A stretch of 64,000 bases of DNA from Caprella mutica. Its lineage: Eukaryota > Arthropoda > Malacostraca > Amphipoda > Caprellidae. This document shows, piece after piece, positions 1 through 12,100 of this stretch (position 1 is its first letter; each line of letters begins with the position of its first letter). The notes beneath the pieces were generated by a model that did not search any database, was not told the DNA's origin, and worked only from the letters and a program-made list of their open reading frames with translations. Where the stretch lies: contig CANNZV010000849.1 of assembly GCA_947561585.1 (NCBI GenBank), forward strand, positions 1 to 64,000, read 5' to 3'. Both the position numbers and the translations under genes were made by a program.

Positions 1-483
1 GACGAGAATAAAATTAGTATTCCTGCAATATAAATAATCCATATATGTAAAGTTGGAACGAAGGAAGATAATAGCTTAACAGTTTTCTTTCTACGGAATC
101 ATTGTAAATTTGTATTATGCCCTAAATTAGGGCGCTGTTATCGCAGAACTTAATTTTAAAACACTAGACTATGGAAACTGCAAGTAAATATAAATAAATT
201 GTAGGTTGTCGTTGCTTTCCTGGAACAAGTTAAATACAATATACAAATAAGGAACTACAAAACATTTCGGTTATTTTACAGTTATATGCTAACTGTTGCT
301 CCACGGTTTGATGAAAAATTAGAATAAAATGTGTATTCAGGACATCAACAACCATACTAATTGACTAATTACGCATGTATAAGGGGCATACATAATTGTA
401 GCCAAAAAAAGTATTTACGAAGAACTTGGCAATAGAATCTAAGACTATAGCTATAGCAAAGTCTACAGAGGCTTATGTTTTTT

Positions 484-2087
484 GGGTGTCCGGAAAACTG
501 CCAGACGGAAAACTGCCGAAGCGGAAAACTGCCAGTCACTTATTGGCAATACATGTATATCTTTTGACTTTCTGAGTATTCTTTGGTTATAAACACATTT
601 TAATTTAAAAGAAACGGCGTTAGTCCTTCTTTAAGAGGTTAAGGGGACATTCATTTTTACAGTAATAACTAAATGAATAATGGAATACTTAAATAATATT
701 CAAAGAAAAATAATATTTCAACAAATCTACTTTATTAAACACTCAGTAAACCAAACTTCAGTACACATAAAGATTTTATAATTACTATTTTTAATTTATT
801 TTCAAAATTACATAAATTTTAAAAACATGTTCAGTTACGTTTATAGTCTCTTGTTTCTAATTTCCTATTGACGTCAGCAATATAGCCTTTGGTTCCGAAG
901 CAAACGTTAAACCCTGTGTACTGACTGATTTGTGAATACTAGATAATTAGATATTCTCACAATAATATAATTTTAAATTAAACAATAAATTAAGTGAATG
1001 TTAAATCAACTTATATGTATGTTAAATAGTTATTACCTTTGCATTTTTATTATCCATATCATTAACACAACCCATTCATTTTAACTATTTTCATTTGTAT
1101 GTAAAAAGTATTATGAATTAATATGCAATCAATTCGATCGAGTGAAATTATAAGAAAATTAGGTAAGTAATAGCAGTTTAATAATCATTGATGTTGGGTT
1201 ACAAATTCTAAATATTTCACGAACATCGATCACAGTTTTTTATTGTGAGTACAAGTGAATATTAAGCTTCCCTACAAACAATTCCATGTGTATGCCATGT
1301 GGCACTTACATATTTAAATCATGTGCATACCATGCATATTTTTGGAAATGGATACCATATTTATTACATGTTGTTTTACATGGTAATATGGTAAATTATT
1401 TGTGGTTACCATATGTTATAAGTATGGTATTTAACATGTTGCTATGAATGTGGTAATTAACACTTAGGTAAACACTTGTTAAAAGTATGGTAATTTACAT
1501 GTGGATATGATGTGGTGTATACAATCTTTATTTTTTATTTTTTTTATGATATTGTTCTAAAATGGCATAACCATATGTTAATTATGTGTCTCTATGATGG
1601 TTAGATTGGTTCAATGTGGATAACACATATTCATACTCCATTGCCACATTAAAACCATTAAATTAAATTCTCAAATTATAAACACAAAAAGAAATAATTA
1701 GACACTATACCCGAATTATGAACTGATAATGTAAAGACGCATTGTGTAAACAATGATATTGTACTCTGTCCCTAATACAATTATTCCTTTGTTTCTTCTC
1801 TTAGTATTTTCTAAGAAAGGTTATATTTTCAATTTCTATATTGTAATTGATTAATTTCTGTAATATATATCTAATTATGAATTTTATATATTTGTCTAAT
1901 CAATTTGTGTAAATTTAACTATTTTTTTTTTTTCGTAAAAATAAATATCCCTTTAACTCCTTAGCGAAAGGCGAACGGCATTTTTATGAATTAAATGTCA
2001 TTATTGACTAAACTGATTAAATTGCCAATAAGTGCAACTGGCAGTTTTCCGCCTGTCAGTTTTCCGTCTGGCTGTTTTCCGTGTACC
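484..2087. mobile_element. Fold-back element with GGAAAACTGCC terminal words and 8-bp target duplication
   Basis: The left end carries three copies of the word GGAAAACTGCC at about 492-535. The right end carries the complementary words at about 2038-2080. The inverted arms continue inward to about 660 on the left and 1935 on the right. The 8-mer TGTTTTTT occurs directly outside both ends (476-483 and 2088-2095), which is a perfect target-site duplication. No coding capacity is visible; the interior is A/T-rich and includes several ATGGTAA-like repeats between 1300 and 1520. This is a non-autonomous element inserted into the surrounding fold-back element. Confidence 0.75.
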
Positions 2088-2304
2088 TGTTTTTTGACCT
2101 TTCGATCAGTAATCCTAAATGACAACTAAACATAACGTCTGCTGGTTGTAAAATTAAGTTCTGCGATAGCAGTGCCCTAATTTGGTGCATAATACAAATT
2201 TACAATGATTCCGTAGAAAGAAAACCGTTAAATTATTTATTATTCATCCAACTTTACATATATGGATTATTTATATTGCGGGAATACTAATTTTATTTTC
2301 GTAG

Positions 2305-2530
2305 GTGTGGGCTTTTGTCGGTGTGGGCTTTTGTCGGTGTGGGCTTTTGTCGGTGTGGGCTTTTGTCGGTGTGGGCTTTTGTCGGTGTTGGCTTTTGTTA
2401 GTGTGGGCTTTTGTTAGTGTGGGCTTTTGTCTGTGTGGGCTTTTGTCTGTGTGGGCTTTTGTCTGTGTGGGCTTTTGCCGGTGTGGGCTTTTGTCGGTGT
2501 GGGCTTTTGTCTGTGTGGGCTTTTGTTGTT
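2305..2530. repeat. 16-bp tandem array (GTGTGGGCTTTTGTCG)
   Basis: About 14 copies of a 16-bp unit with small variants (GTCGG, GTTAG, GTCTG). Because 16 is not a multiple of three, translation cycles through three peptide words every 48 bases; the open frame is incidental. It forms the right terminal array of the fold-back element that begins before the window. Confidence 0.9.
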
Positions 2531-2620
2531 GCCCCGGAAATTGAAACTATTTAACCTAAAAACACTCACACAACCAAATGGCCGAGTCAGTAAGTAAAAT
2601 TGAATATACTCAATTTAGGG

Positions 2621-2722
2621 TTTCTCTTCCGGGATCCCGAGATACCGGGATCCCGGTCAATATTCACCTGTTTTTTTATCCCGGGATGAATCGATCCGTC
2701 CCGGGAAATCCCGGGATGAATA
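2621..2722. repeat. Cluster of CCCGGGAT palindromic words
   Basis: Within 100 bases the words CGGGATCCCG and CCCGGGAT occur about six times, separated by short A/T-rich spacers. They are self-complementary and very G/C-rich against an A/T-rich background. The cluster sits between two fold-back elements and might be a short relict of another terminal word array; no partner array was found. Confidence 0.5.
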
Positions 2723-2767
2723 TATAATTATTTTTCATTATTTTGTTTCAAAATACACGAAATATAT

Positions 2768-4068
2768 GGCTCTAGGACAACTGCCATGCAGATAACTGCC
2801 ATGCGTATAACTGCCTTGCGGACAACTGCCATAGTGGACAACTGCCATGCGACAAACTGCCATGCGGACAACTGCCGTGCTATATATTATAATTTTTATT
2901 TTGGATGAATTGTAATGCACTTGTAAACCTAACATTTTCTGGAATTAATTTAAAGTGAAGAATATTATTATTTTAACCTAAAATTTTAGTATTAAAATGT
3001 TAATTGTATAGAAAGAAATTGTGAATGAAGAAGCATTGAAATTAATACTGCATTAATACTAGATTTCTTTATTTGTTACATTCATTTTCTTTCACATTTT
3101 ACGCCTTAAATCATCATATGGATGACAAAAAGATTGAAATCTATAGATACAAAACTTTTATTTTAAACATTTCCGAATACAGAGAATAGTACAAACATAA
3201 ACTTTACAGGTTAAAATTTTCAGTGAGTGTGGTTTTGCATCTTACTATTTTAGAGTTGCTTTCACACAACACTGGGCATATATGAGTTAACTGAAATGTT
3301 AATTTTTTACTAGTTTAATAACAAATTTAATCGAACATATTCCAGTAATAATTATTCTCATATTTTGACACTTTTCAAATATTTATATGACATGTTTCTG
3401 ATCGGTGGGAGCTGGAAACAAAGAAACTATAAAAAACAAATCCAAATTTCAAAGTTACTGAGTAAAGTGTTCTTTGTAAGAATTTTTTTAACCCAGAAAT
3501 AAGATGTATACTATTTCAGTTTCTAATTCTGAATCTAGCAGAAAAGTTTGTCTTTATAAATAAAAATATTAATTAACCCAATAAAAATTCTTAAATAGTA
3601 AAATGCAAAATCACACTCACTGGAAATTTTAACCTGTGAAGCTTGTGTTTGTACTATTCTTTTTATTTTGAAATGTTCGGAAAGAAAGTTTTGCATCTAT
3701 AGATTTTCCACTTCTTGTCAACCATTTGATTGTTTGAGGAGCTAAATGGGTTAAATGGGTTAATATGATATAAAAAAGAAATGAATTTAGTATACTTCAA
3801 TTTCCATCAAAATTAATTTTTATACTTCTTTATGCACAATTTCGGACTATACGATTAATATTATACTTAATTTTTAGGTTAAGATAATAATATACTTCAC
3901 ATCAAATTAATTCCATGAAAAGTAATGTTTACAAGTGCATTACAATTCACCCAATATAAAATTATAATATACTGCATGGCAGTTGTCCGCATGGCAGTTT
4001 GTCGCATGGCAGTTGTCCACTATGGCAGTTGTCCGCATGGCAGTTATCCGCATGGCAGTTGCTTAACC
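2768..4068. mobile_element. Fold-back element with GGACAACTGCCATGC terminal arrays
   Basis: The left end (2768-2885) holds seven copies of a 15-bp word, GGACAACTGCCATGC. The right end (3972-4060) holds its complement. The arms continue inward: 2885-3040 pairs with 3820-3970, and a second inverted pair joins 3120-3240 with 3600-3725. Nearly the whole 1.3 kb can therefore fold back on itself. The left end starts GGCTCTAGG, like other families in this window. The flanking 8-mers do not match, so the target duplication has decayed or an end is misplaced. No protein is encoded. Confidence 0.7.
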
Positions 4069-5707
4069 AAGTTGTGGTCTGCAAAAAGCTGAAAAATGAA
4101 AAGGCAGGTCATCACATCTAGTAATAATATAGGTGAGCCTACCCACTCCATCCCAGTTATAAGTTGCAAGTGAAAAATAATGACAATGGTATAATAATAA
4201 AAACAATCAAGATATAATTCTACATAATGGTGAATTACAAGAAAATTTATTAGTAACGCATTAAATGGATTGGTGATATTGAGATATAATAAATGCACTA
4301 TAAATGTTATTGCATAACAGTTTTCAACACAACCATGGATAACAATCTGCACAAGTCAAATTTCTTGCTCCAGAAATCCTGTCATAGACCCGCCCGTCAA
4401 AGGACCCGCAGCTATAGACTCTGTCTGGGCACTTTTTCTTAATCATGCGAAGAGCATAGAGTATAAATTTGTTTTGAATTGCGTCAAATTGTCAATCTGA
4501 TAGAGTCCAGCTGGTTTGGATTTTCGACATGCAAGAAGTAAGTCTCTCTTGCGTTCATAGTTAGTCAATTTGATGAGTACTTTCCTCTTGTCAGGAGACT
4601 GTGTATTAGGTTTGGGGCCAAGGCGATAAGCTGTGGCTATATCCTCTAGTGGAATGTCACATTTTAGACAATTGCGTAAATTGTTAATCACCCCTTGGCG
4701 TATGTTCACACTAGATTGGAGGCCGGATACTGCATTTCCTGACACAATAAGGTCATTACGACGTTGTCCAGCTTCAACATCTTCCAGTCTGGTTTCCAAA
4801 CGTTTGACATCTTTCTTTAATTCAGAATTTTCAGACTTAACTTATTTATTAGTTCATCTTTTAGATCATCAATTTTCCGAGTCTTCAAATCGAAGTATTG
4901 GCTGATATTATCCTGACTAGGAGTTGACTGGTCCATTTCAAGCTCACCTAGACCACGGTAAATTCCACCCCGGTAAATTCCACCCCTGTGTATCCCACCC
5001 CGGTATATCCCACCCCGGTATATTCCAACCCGGTTTATTCCACCCCGGGTATATTCCACCCCTGTGACAATGCTCATTTGGGTGACAATAAAAACACAAA
5101 GATTTTATTTATAGATGGTCATTTGTTAAGTAATTTGCACCGATAAAAAATAACTCAGACGATATCATGAGACATTTGGACAATATTTAGAGGTAGCTCA
5201 AGTCAATTGAGATTTTATCCTAATAAAAATACAAATATTCCTAATATGGTAGTTTATTTCAAAGTTTATGTGTTGAAAAAGTTAATATTAATTCCTTTTT
5301 AACTTGAAACTGAGCATGTTCTCCTACAACAATGGTTGGATGAGGTACGGAAAGGGTCGACTGGCAGAGATAACCCATTCAATGTTTTCGCTCTTTGCTT
5401 ATAAGTTGCTGTTTTGGATTCTAGGACCAAATTCCACGTGATCAAAATCTCTCAATGGAAAAAAGGCAATAATCTCCCAGTTTTAAAAACCAGTGCAATA
5501 ATTCCCCCTCCTCATCAAAAACTTCCTGTTTAAAAACATGTAAAAAAAGCCTTCGGTCAAAAACCACCACTTTTACAAGAAATTAAAATACCAAATTCAA
5601 AATGAAATAACTAAAACAATAGATACTATATGACAACATCTTACAATTAATATCGCTGTTGTGTTAGCGATAGGGAAGAAAATCAGCTTGCGATTGAATA
5701 TCTAAAT

Positions 5708-7940
5708 GGTTCTAGGAATTTTCGCCGTGGGAAAATTTTCCGTCGGAATTTTCGCCGTTAGGAAAATTCGCCGTAAGGAATATTCGCCGTGAAGAAGAAA
5801 TAATAGAGGACATAACTATTCAAATACTAATATCGATAATTATAGAGTAAACCAATTTGTTAAATAACTACGACTGAAAATTTTAGATAATTTTAGAATT
5901 TTTTTAAAAGAATAAATAATTGTAATATTGTATATCTGATAAAAGTAAGATTCCTAAAATTTATGTTAACTGTTCATATACATGCAATGTATATTTTAAT
6001 CAGTAATCGTATAATTTTGTGTCACGAGAGGTCGCTGTATAACATTTGTAGTGTTTTGTTTGGTTGACTAAATAGTAGAAGCTAATTTCTTTGTTAAAAA
6101 AATGGTCAGTAAAGAATAATTAGATCACTACAGGGTGGCGCAAAAAAAAGGAAACCCATTTTCAAATTGGTTTGTTTTATAAACTATCAAAGATAGATTT
6201 TTTTTAACACATTTTTATTAGTCTACTTTTTCTGCATCTATCTTGATAATTTGTTAAAAGTTACGACAAAAATTAAACATCCTACAACGAATTAAAAAAA
6301 TGGAAATAAAAAGGTCTTGCGCGAGGATGAAAATGCGAAAAAGATTCATATGTATAATTAATTTTAAGTGGTTGTAAAAACATTAAATTCTACTGTTTTT
6401 TGTAACAAATAAGAGAAAAAAAATTAATTACCATTTGAAAGTTGGTTTTTGAGATAAAATTGATATCTTTATAAAAATCATTTCTCCGTTAATTTGTATC
6501 TCCTATTTGAAACTCTCAAAATGCAGCTTTCAAAAGAACAAATAGTTTATGTTGTGCGTGACTTGTGACAAGTTATTTAAACTGGTTCAACAAGATTTTG
6601 TTGAACAAGATTCAACCTCATTTTGAACATTGCAATCTGGAAAGATTTCTACCAACTATAAAACTGTATTGACAAATGTAAATAAGTTCGAAACTTAGGA
6701 AACCACATTAAATTTGAACAAAAAGCGATTAGCTCGCATGTGAAAAGAATGAACACATTAATATTGTTCATGAACAGCTTATTGAGAATCCAAAGATATC
6801 AATCAGCATGAACGGATTAGACATCACTAAAGACACATTTAACTGAATTGTTAAACACGATTTTAGATATCTTCCTTCTAAGATGCATGTAAGCCTCGGA
6901 CTCTCAGAACTGATTTACCGCACCGTCTAAATTTTGCCAAATCGTTTCTGCAAAGAAATGCACGTTTTGTAGAATACTTCAAGATTGGTGATGAAGATGA
7001 ATTTACATGAATGAAAGAGTAAATAACCAAAACGTTAATTGAATGAAAAATAGTAGGATTTAGTTTTTACTACTCCCATATGAAAATAAATTATACCAAT
7101 TAAGAACTTTTTTTGTGTTTTCGTCCTCGCGCAAGCCCTTTTTATTTCCATTTTTTTAATTCTCTGCAGGATGTTTAATTTTTGTCGTACCTTTTAACAG
7201 ATTATCAAGATAGATGCACAAAAAGTAGACGAATAAAACAATGTTTTTAGAACTTTTTTAGTTTTGATAGTTTTAAAAATAAACTAATTTGAAAATGGGT
7301 TTCCTTTTTTTTTACGCCACCCTGTAGTGAGTGATAGTCAGGAGTGTTTTGGCTAATCCTTTTCGGTTCGCATCACTTCATCTTAAAAGTGTTTGTGTTA
7401 CTGTGTGTTTAATATTGTAAATTTAAGATAAAGCTTTTCTAATTATTGTACTATTCTTAGTTATTGATGGTTTCATACCTACCTTATTATTCATTTTTAT
7501 ATATATTCGGTATTACATTGTACGGTTTTACCTCTTGAAATCTGAATTATTGTGCAGGTCACATATATTTCAAGGTACTACACTGATAAGAATGCCACAT
7601 TTAAAATATCTCTTTTGTGAAATTACGTGATCTCTCTAAACCAAAATTCCATTCATTTCTATTTCAGAATCCATAAAAGTTTTCGTTGCTGTGATTCTAA
7701 CGTACTATGAGGAATAAATAGGATTATAATATGTTTCGTCATATATTATTAATTATATTATTTCCATATAGTTATTAATATAGTACATAGAAATAAATAT
7801 ATTCAGGTATATTATTGTTTAGAAATTATCTAAATATTCCTCACGGTGAATATTCCTAACGGCAAATTTTCCTAACGGCGAATTTTCCAACGGCAAAAAT
7901 TCCGACGGCGAAATTTCCCACGGCGAATTCTCCGGTCACC
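5708..7940. mobile_element. Fold-back element of the GGAATTTTCGCCGTA family, 8-bp target duplication
   Basis: Five copies of a 15-16 bp word (GGAAAATTCGCCGTAA and variants) lie at 5715-5790; the complement lies at 7845-7935. ATCTAAAT is duplicated at 5700-5707 and 7941-7948. Comparison with the uninterrupted relative at 39205-39235 shows the target carried a single copy, which confirms the duplication. The ends read GGTTCTAGG and, on the opposite strand, GGTGACCGG. A mariner-type element is nested inside at 6131-7324. Confidence 0.82.
6131..7324 (+). mobile_element. Tc1/mariner-type element with decayed transposase
   Basis: Inverted repeats of about 45 bases begin CAGGGTGGCGCAAAAAAAAG and end with the complement. 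Each side is flanked by TA (6129-6130 and 7325-7326). The interior holds a decayed transposase frame beginning near 6522 (MQLSKEQIVYVV, later GDEDEF), with several stops. It is inserted within the fold-back element at 5708-7940. A relative lies at 41363-44573. Confidence 0.8.
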
Positions 7941-8245
7941 ATCTAAATACCTCAACTGATAAATGCGTTCACACAACTTTCTTTCTGCTGTTTTGTCACA
8001 TGTGTAGTGAAAAATTTGAAGCTTGTGATTAGCCAGCAAAAGGTTTAATTTGATATAGTGAAAAAGCAAATTATCTAGTATTATATATTATATTAATAAT
8101 TGACTAATATTAATAACTAAACAAACTTAACCCGTAAAGTGGGGTGGAATTTACCGGGTTGGAATATACCTAGGGTGGAATATACCGGGGTGGAATATAC
8201 CGGGTGGAATTTACCGGGGTGGAATATGCCGGTCACCAGACCACG

Positions 8246-9176
8246 TGTATGCATGTTGCCATAAAAAGAACAGGAATTAGGATGACTTACTTATGAATTG
8301 ATAGAAAAGTAGTAATAGTGAGCCGAAAAAAATCACAAGGCACATCTGGAGGCTAACACAAACAAACACCTTAATTTAACACAAAAGTTTCAGCTGTGAA
8401 CACAAAAAGTGATTACTGCACAAAGAGCTAGAGTGCATGGAATACACTGTTTAACGTGGTGCTATATGCACTGTAGTAACAGAGCGACGCCCGTCTTCAC
8501 TTTTTGTTACCAGATAGAAAGTGTGAAAGAATTCTGTTAGATGGTATACAAATAATTACCTATTTTACTCGAAAGATTTTACATAATACAGGTTTACTAT
8601 TTTAATATATTTACTGTAAGATTTTATCATTTTACTTAATTTTTTTTTCTAATGGGAATTCATTTAGTTAGCACAAGTTACACAACTCTTTATCTTTAAT
8701 AACTTATTTTCATAGGGATGCAGGAAAAGTGTTGACTGATATTCACTTTATTCATATACAAACAGTAATTCGTGTTAAAACAGGATCTATTAATTAATTA
8801 AAATTAATTAATTAAAACAGGATCTATTTACTAAGAGCATATTCTAATTATGAACACAATTTGACAAACTAAACACCTAGATAAATACCTGACATTGTAG
8901 ATTCCAAGTGCTCAGACGGAGTGCAACGTGTCTAATAACTAACTGAGAGTAGAAGATAATTGTTGCTAAAAGGGCTTTAAAGTTTCGATTTTTTGTGTGA
9001 TTTCATATATTTTAAATGTAAGATCCTGGAGCTCCCAACTCCTTGATCGAATTATATGGGAACATGTTGTTAAATCAATATATAAACTATAACTAATAAA
9101 ACACAGAGCTCAGCAGGATTCTTTTTCTACTAATTTAAATATTCACAAGAAGTGCGGACGCCATACAAGTGCAATA
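8246..9176. other. A/T-rich upstream region of the SLC17-type gene
   Basis: No gene or recognisable element is seen. A short direct duplication (AAAACAGGATCTATT, twice around 8780-8828) is separated by ATTAATTA runs. The 5-prime untranslated region and promoter of the transporter gene should lie here or in 9100-9176, but I can point to no specific promoter motif. Confidence 0.4.
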
Positions 9177-12100
9177 ATGTGTACTATGAGAGCAAACTCA
9201 AATGAACGATCATCTATTTTGCCAACAGAAGATAATAATACTGGAGGTGAGTTTATTTTATATATTGATTACTAATCATTCTTTTTTATTAAATTTTACC
9301 TTCAGTATTTTTAAATTTCTTAATAATTAAATGTGAAATTATCTTACTAATATTGTGACCAGGTATAAATATTATCAATATTGTAATGGAAAGTCAGGAG
9401 ACATATAACACTTTTCATTCGAATTAATTATAAATCGAATGGAAAATGATGTAAAACCATACAGTTTTAGAACAGACGAGTCATAACAAGGACAATTACG
9501 AGCGTTAAATTGTACATCGGAGTAGTTCTCCTACCACATACGAGAGTAAGCTTGACATGCAATGGCCATCTTCATATTGATGGTTGTACTAAACCGCGTA
9601 CAATACTCATATATGAGAAGAATCCTCGATGCGACTATTATGATACAGTTTTGATGGAGTAAGTGATGTTTTTATTCACTATACTTATGAATTATTTTCA
9701 TTTTTACTTACATGTGTTAAAATAATTGATTAGAGAGAAAAAAAGTTCAAGCCAAATGGTATTATCTAACGGGTTATCAATTTATGCTTTGAATCAATTT
9801 ATTACGTAAGTCGGTTGGACTTTATTCATGTTTTAACGTGTGTTAAAACAACTATGACGTGATGTGTCATCAATCATTACAGTTGATTCAATTCATTTTA
9901 TTGAATCAACTTACTATGAGAGTTATAAGTTCTTTTTTTGAGAATTACAACGTATGTTGAAACAGTATATGACAGTATATTGTAGTAACTCACAAAGACT
10001 GTTAATCCAATGTATCTGGTGAATAAAAAAACTTACTATGACAGTTTGCCCAACTTTTTAAGCTTAGGAGTAAGTCCAAAGGACCATGTTGTTTTAACCA
10101 ACGTCAATTAAAAAAAGGGGGGGGGGCTAAAAAAAATCGCCTGGAAGTTTTTTATCAACGTACCTAAAGCTTCTGAACAACCTTTGACTAAAGTAATTTT
10201 TACGATAAACCCTAAAAAAAACTTCTAAAACCCAAAGAATTTTTTTTAAACTCGTAACACTTCTCTGATTTTTTTAGATAGAAACAAACCGATTTCACCA
10301 ACAAATTTACAAATTTCGACTTTACAATTTCATACGAAATTTTTTCGAATTTGTTTCTGAAAAAAAAAATATTTGAATTTTTTTTCGAAAAAGAAAACAA
10401 AAATATGTGAGAAAATTTTGTATAATTGGAAAAATATTTGAAGTGGGCAAAAAATGGAACAAAATGCCAAATAGTTGTATAGCAAAGTGTATGGTGAACA
10501 AGTTACAACTTTCTGTTTGTCTCTATCTGCAAAAATCAGGGAGAAGAAACGAATTGAAATTTGAAAATGCAGTTATTCAGGAGAGCAAATTTTTTGGAAA
10601 AATTTGATAAAAAAGCACTTTTATGTGGCTTTGAGTTCTAATATTTTAACATGTTATCCTGGAGACTATAGAGCGTCATTTTATGCCAGAAAATTCAATT
10701 TCATTTTCTTCAGACTCCAAACCTCCCTTCACCCATAAAAAAATAAGTAATGCAGTACTTTAGTGTTCTACATATATGCATGGCATCTTTTTTTCTAAAA
10801 TCGTTTAAGATAGTTTTGAAAAGTAAAAATTACATTTTTTTTCTTGTTTTTATGTATACTCTTTCACACATTGAGAAATTTGTTCAAAAAGTGTTATGAC
10901 TATTTAGGTAACTAAATTCTGAAAAAAAAATGAAACGAATCCCATGTCTTTAGCTCTAAAACTGTATGAATTCATATCAACATTTCGTAGTCATGCAAAA
11001 AGAAATTTTTCAGGAGAGCCAATTTTCAGATGATTTTTTTTCGGAAAAGATTGTGAAAAATAATATTTCTAGGATGTTTTGACCTCTAATACTCACGCAC
11101 GTCATTCGGGAGACTTCATATAAGGCGTTATTTTATGCCAAAAAAATATATTTGTTTTTTTCAGACTCTATAGTCGATACGGTCCCCTTAAGTCTTTCAC
11201 TCCCGATAGGTGGGATTCCACCCATAATTTTTTTCCCCTAAAAATCAATATTTCTCCAAATTCATATGATTATGATAAAAGATGTTTATATTTTCAAGAA
11301 GAAGAATTATTTATCTTCAACTTAAGTGAATTACACTAGTCAAATTGCACAATTATTTTTTATGACACAATTACCATCCAGACGTTGTTGTTGGAGAATG
11401 TTAATATTCAGTTTCCTCTTAGTAGTTCATTTTTTCACAAAATCGTCAAATGTCCATATATCAGTATTCACTTGTTTTTATTAACTTTTATTAACTGTGC
11501 CTATTTATAGAAGCTAAATAATATTTGATTATTTTCGCTAATAACCGAATTTGTAATTTGGGTGATATCCCACCCATTCGGTGTGAAAGGTATCAGGCGG
11601 CTAGTAATCTACGTATATCCTTATTTTATTTGTTCAGAAATACTTTTATGTAACCACAAATACCATATTGATTGTATTTTGTGTTAATTAGCATGAATTA
11701 TTATCGTATATGCAGATTCGTTTTGCAAATGTCTCGTATTCTTAGTAGAAAATATAGGTTATGTAAATAAATAAAGATCCTAATTTTGATAGAGGATGGA
11801 TGATCCGGCCATTGGTTCATAACATCAATGCTACTATTCTAAAAACTGAAATGGTACATTTGTAAAATAATGAAGAGGAGAGCATCTCCACAGTTTAGGA
11901 TTTAATGAAACAATGTCTAAAAGAAAAGCCAATCCAGAGACGATTCAAGCATAGGTGTGAAAACTATGCTATATCAGAGCATTTGTTTCAATTGGAAATA
12001 TTTGCTGGAAAGAAGAATTGATAGTCTACAGTTAGTTTCGCTGAAAATGTTGAAGGTTGTAAATTGTTTATAAATGCATTTCATATCTCAAACATTAGTG

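Larger units (their letters stand above)
1..2535. mobile_element. Fold-back element, left end cut by window edge (GTGGGCTTTTGTC family)
   Basis: Bases 1-165 pair as an inverted repeat with about 2145-2305 (shared words include the TTATCGCAGAACTTAATTTT stretch near 140 and its complement near 2155). On the right this arm is followed by a 16-bp tandem array at 2305-2530. By analogy with the other elements here, the matching left array should lie just before base 1. A second fold-back element (484-2087) is inserted in its core. The right boundary is approximate because the left target duplication is outside the window. Confidence 0.6.
4958..8237 (-). mobile_element. Fold-back element of the GGTATATTCCACC family, with nested insertions
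   Basis: Terminal arrays of a 15-bp word (GGTAAATTCCACCCC) lie at 4958-5065 and, inverted, at 8145-8237. The 8-mer AGACCACG flanks both ends (4950-4957 and 8238-8245), a perfect target duplication that also splits the ORF1 remnant. The interior matches, in reverse, the copy at 38789-39944 (for example 5330-5700 against 39200-39620). It is itself interrupted at 5708-7940 by another element. It has no coding capacity. Confidence 0.8.
4324..8254 (-). pseudogene. LINE-type ORF1 remnant, split by a 3.3-kb insertion
   Basis: Reading from 8254 leftward, an ATG opens a frame that is interrupted at 8238, resumes at 4949 on the far side of a fold-back element and runs on to about 4455. The protein has an acidic, coiled-coil-like start (residues such as DLKTRKIDDLKDEL), then RRNDLIVSGNAV, then TAYRLGPKPN and a basic tract NYERKRDLLLACRK. 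This order is typical of nucleic-acid-binding ORF1 proteins of non-LTR retrotransposons. There are frameshifts near 4840 and 4455; after the second a further frame reads CGSFDGRVYDR and stops at 4324. No endonuclease or reverse transcriptase follows. It is a dead fragment that served as the target for the insertion. Confidence 0.6.

Noticed and set aside
9540..9660. Possible short coding block in intron 1 (residues such as NGHLHIDGCTKPR)
   Set aside because: A frame of about 50 codons without a start, splice fit or recognised domain; a FLYWCH-type finger was considered but the Cys/His spacing does not fit.
10212..10607. Small frames rich in Lys and Phe
   Set aside because: They arise from runs of A and T and lie in an inserted repeat segment; nothing supports translation.
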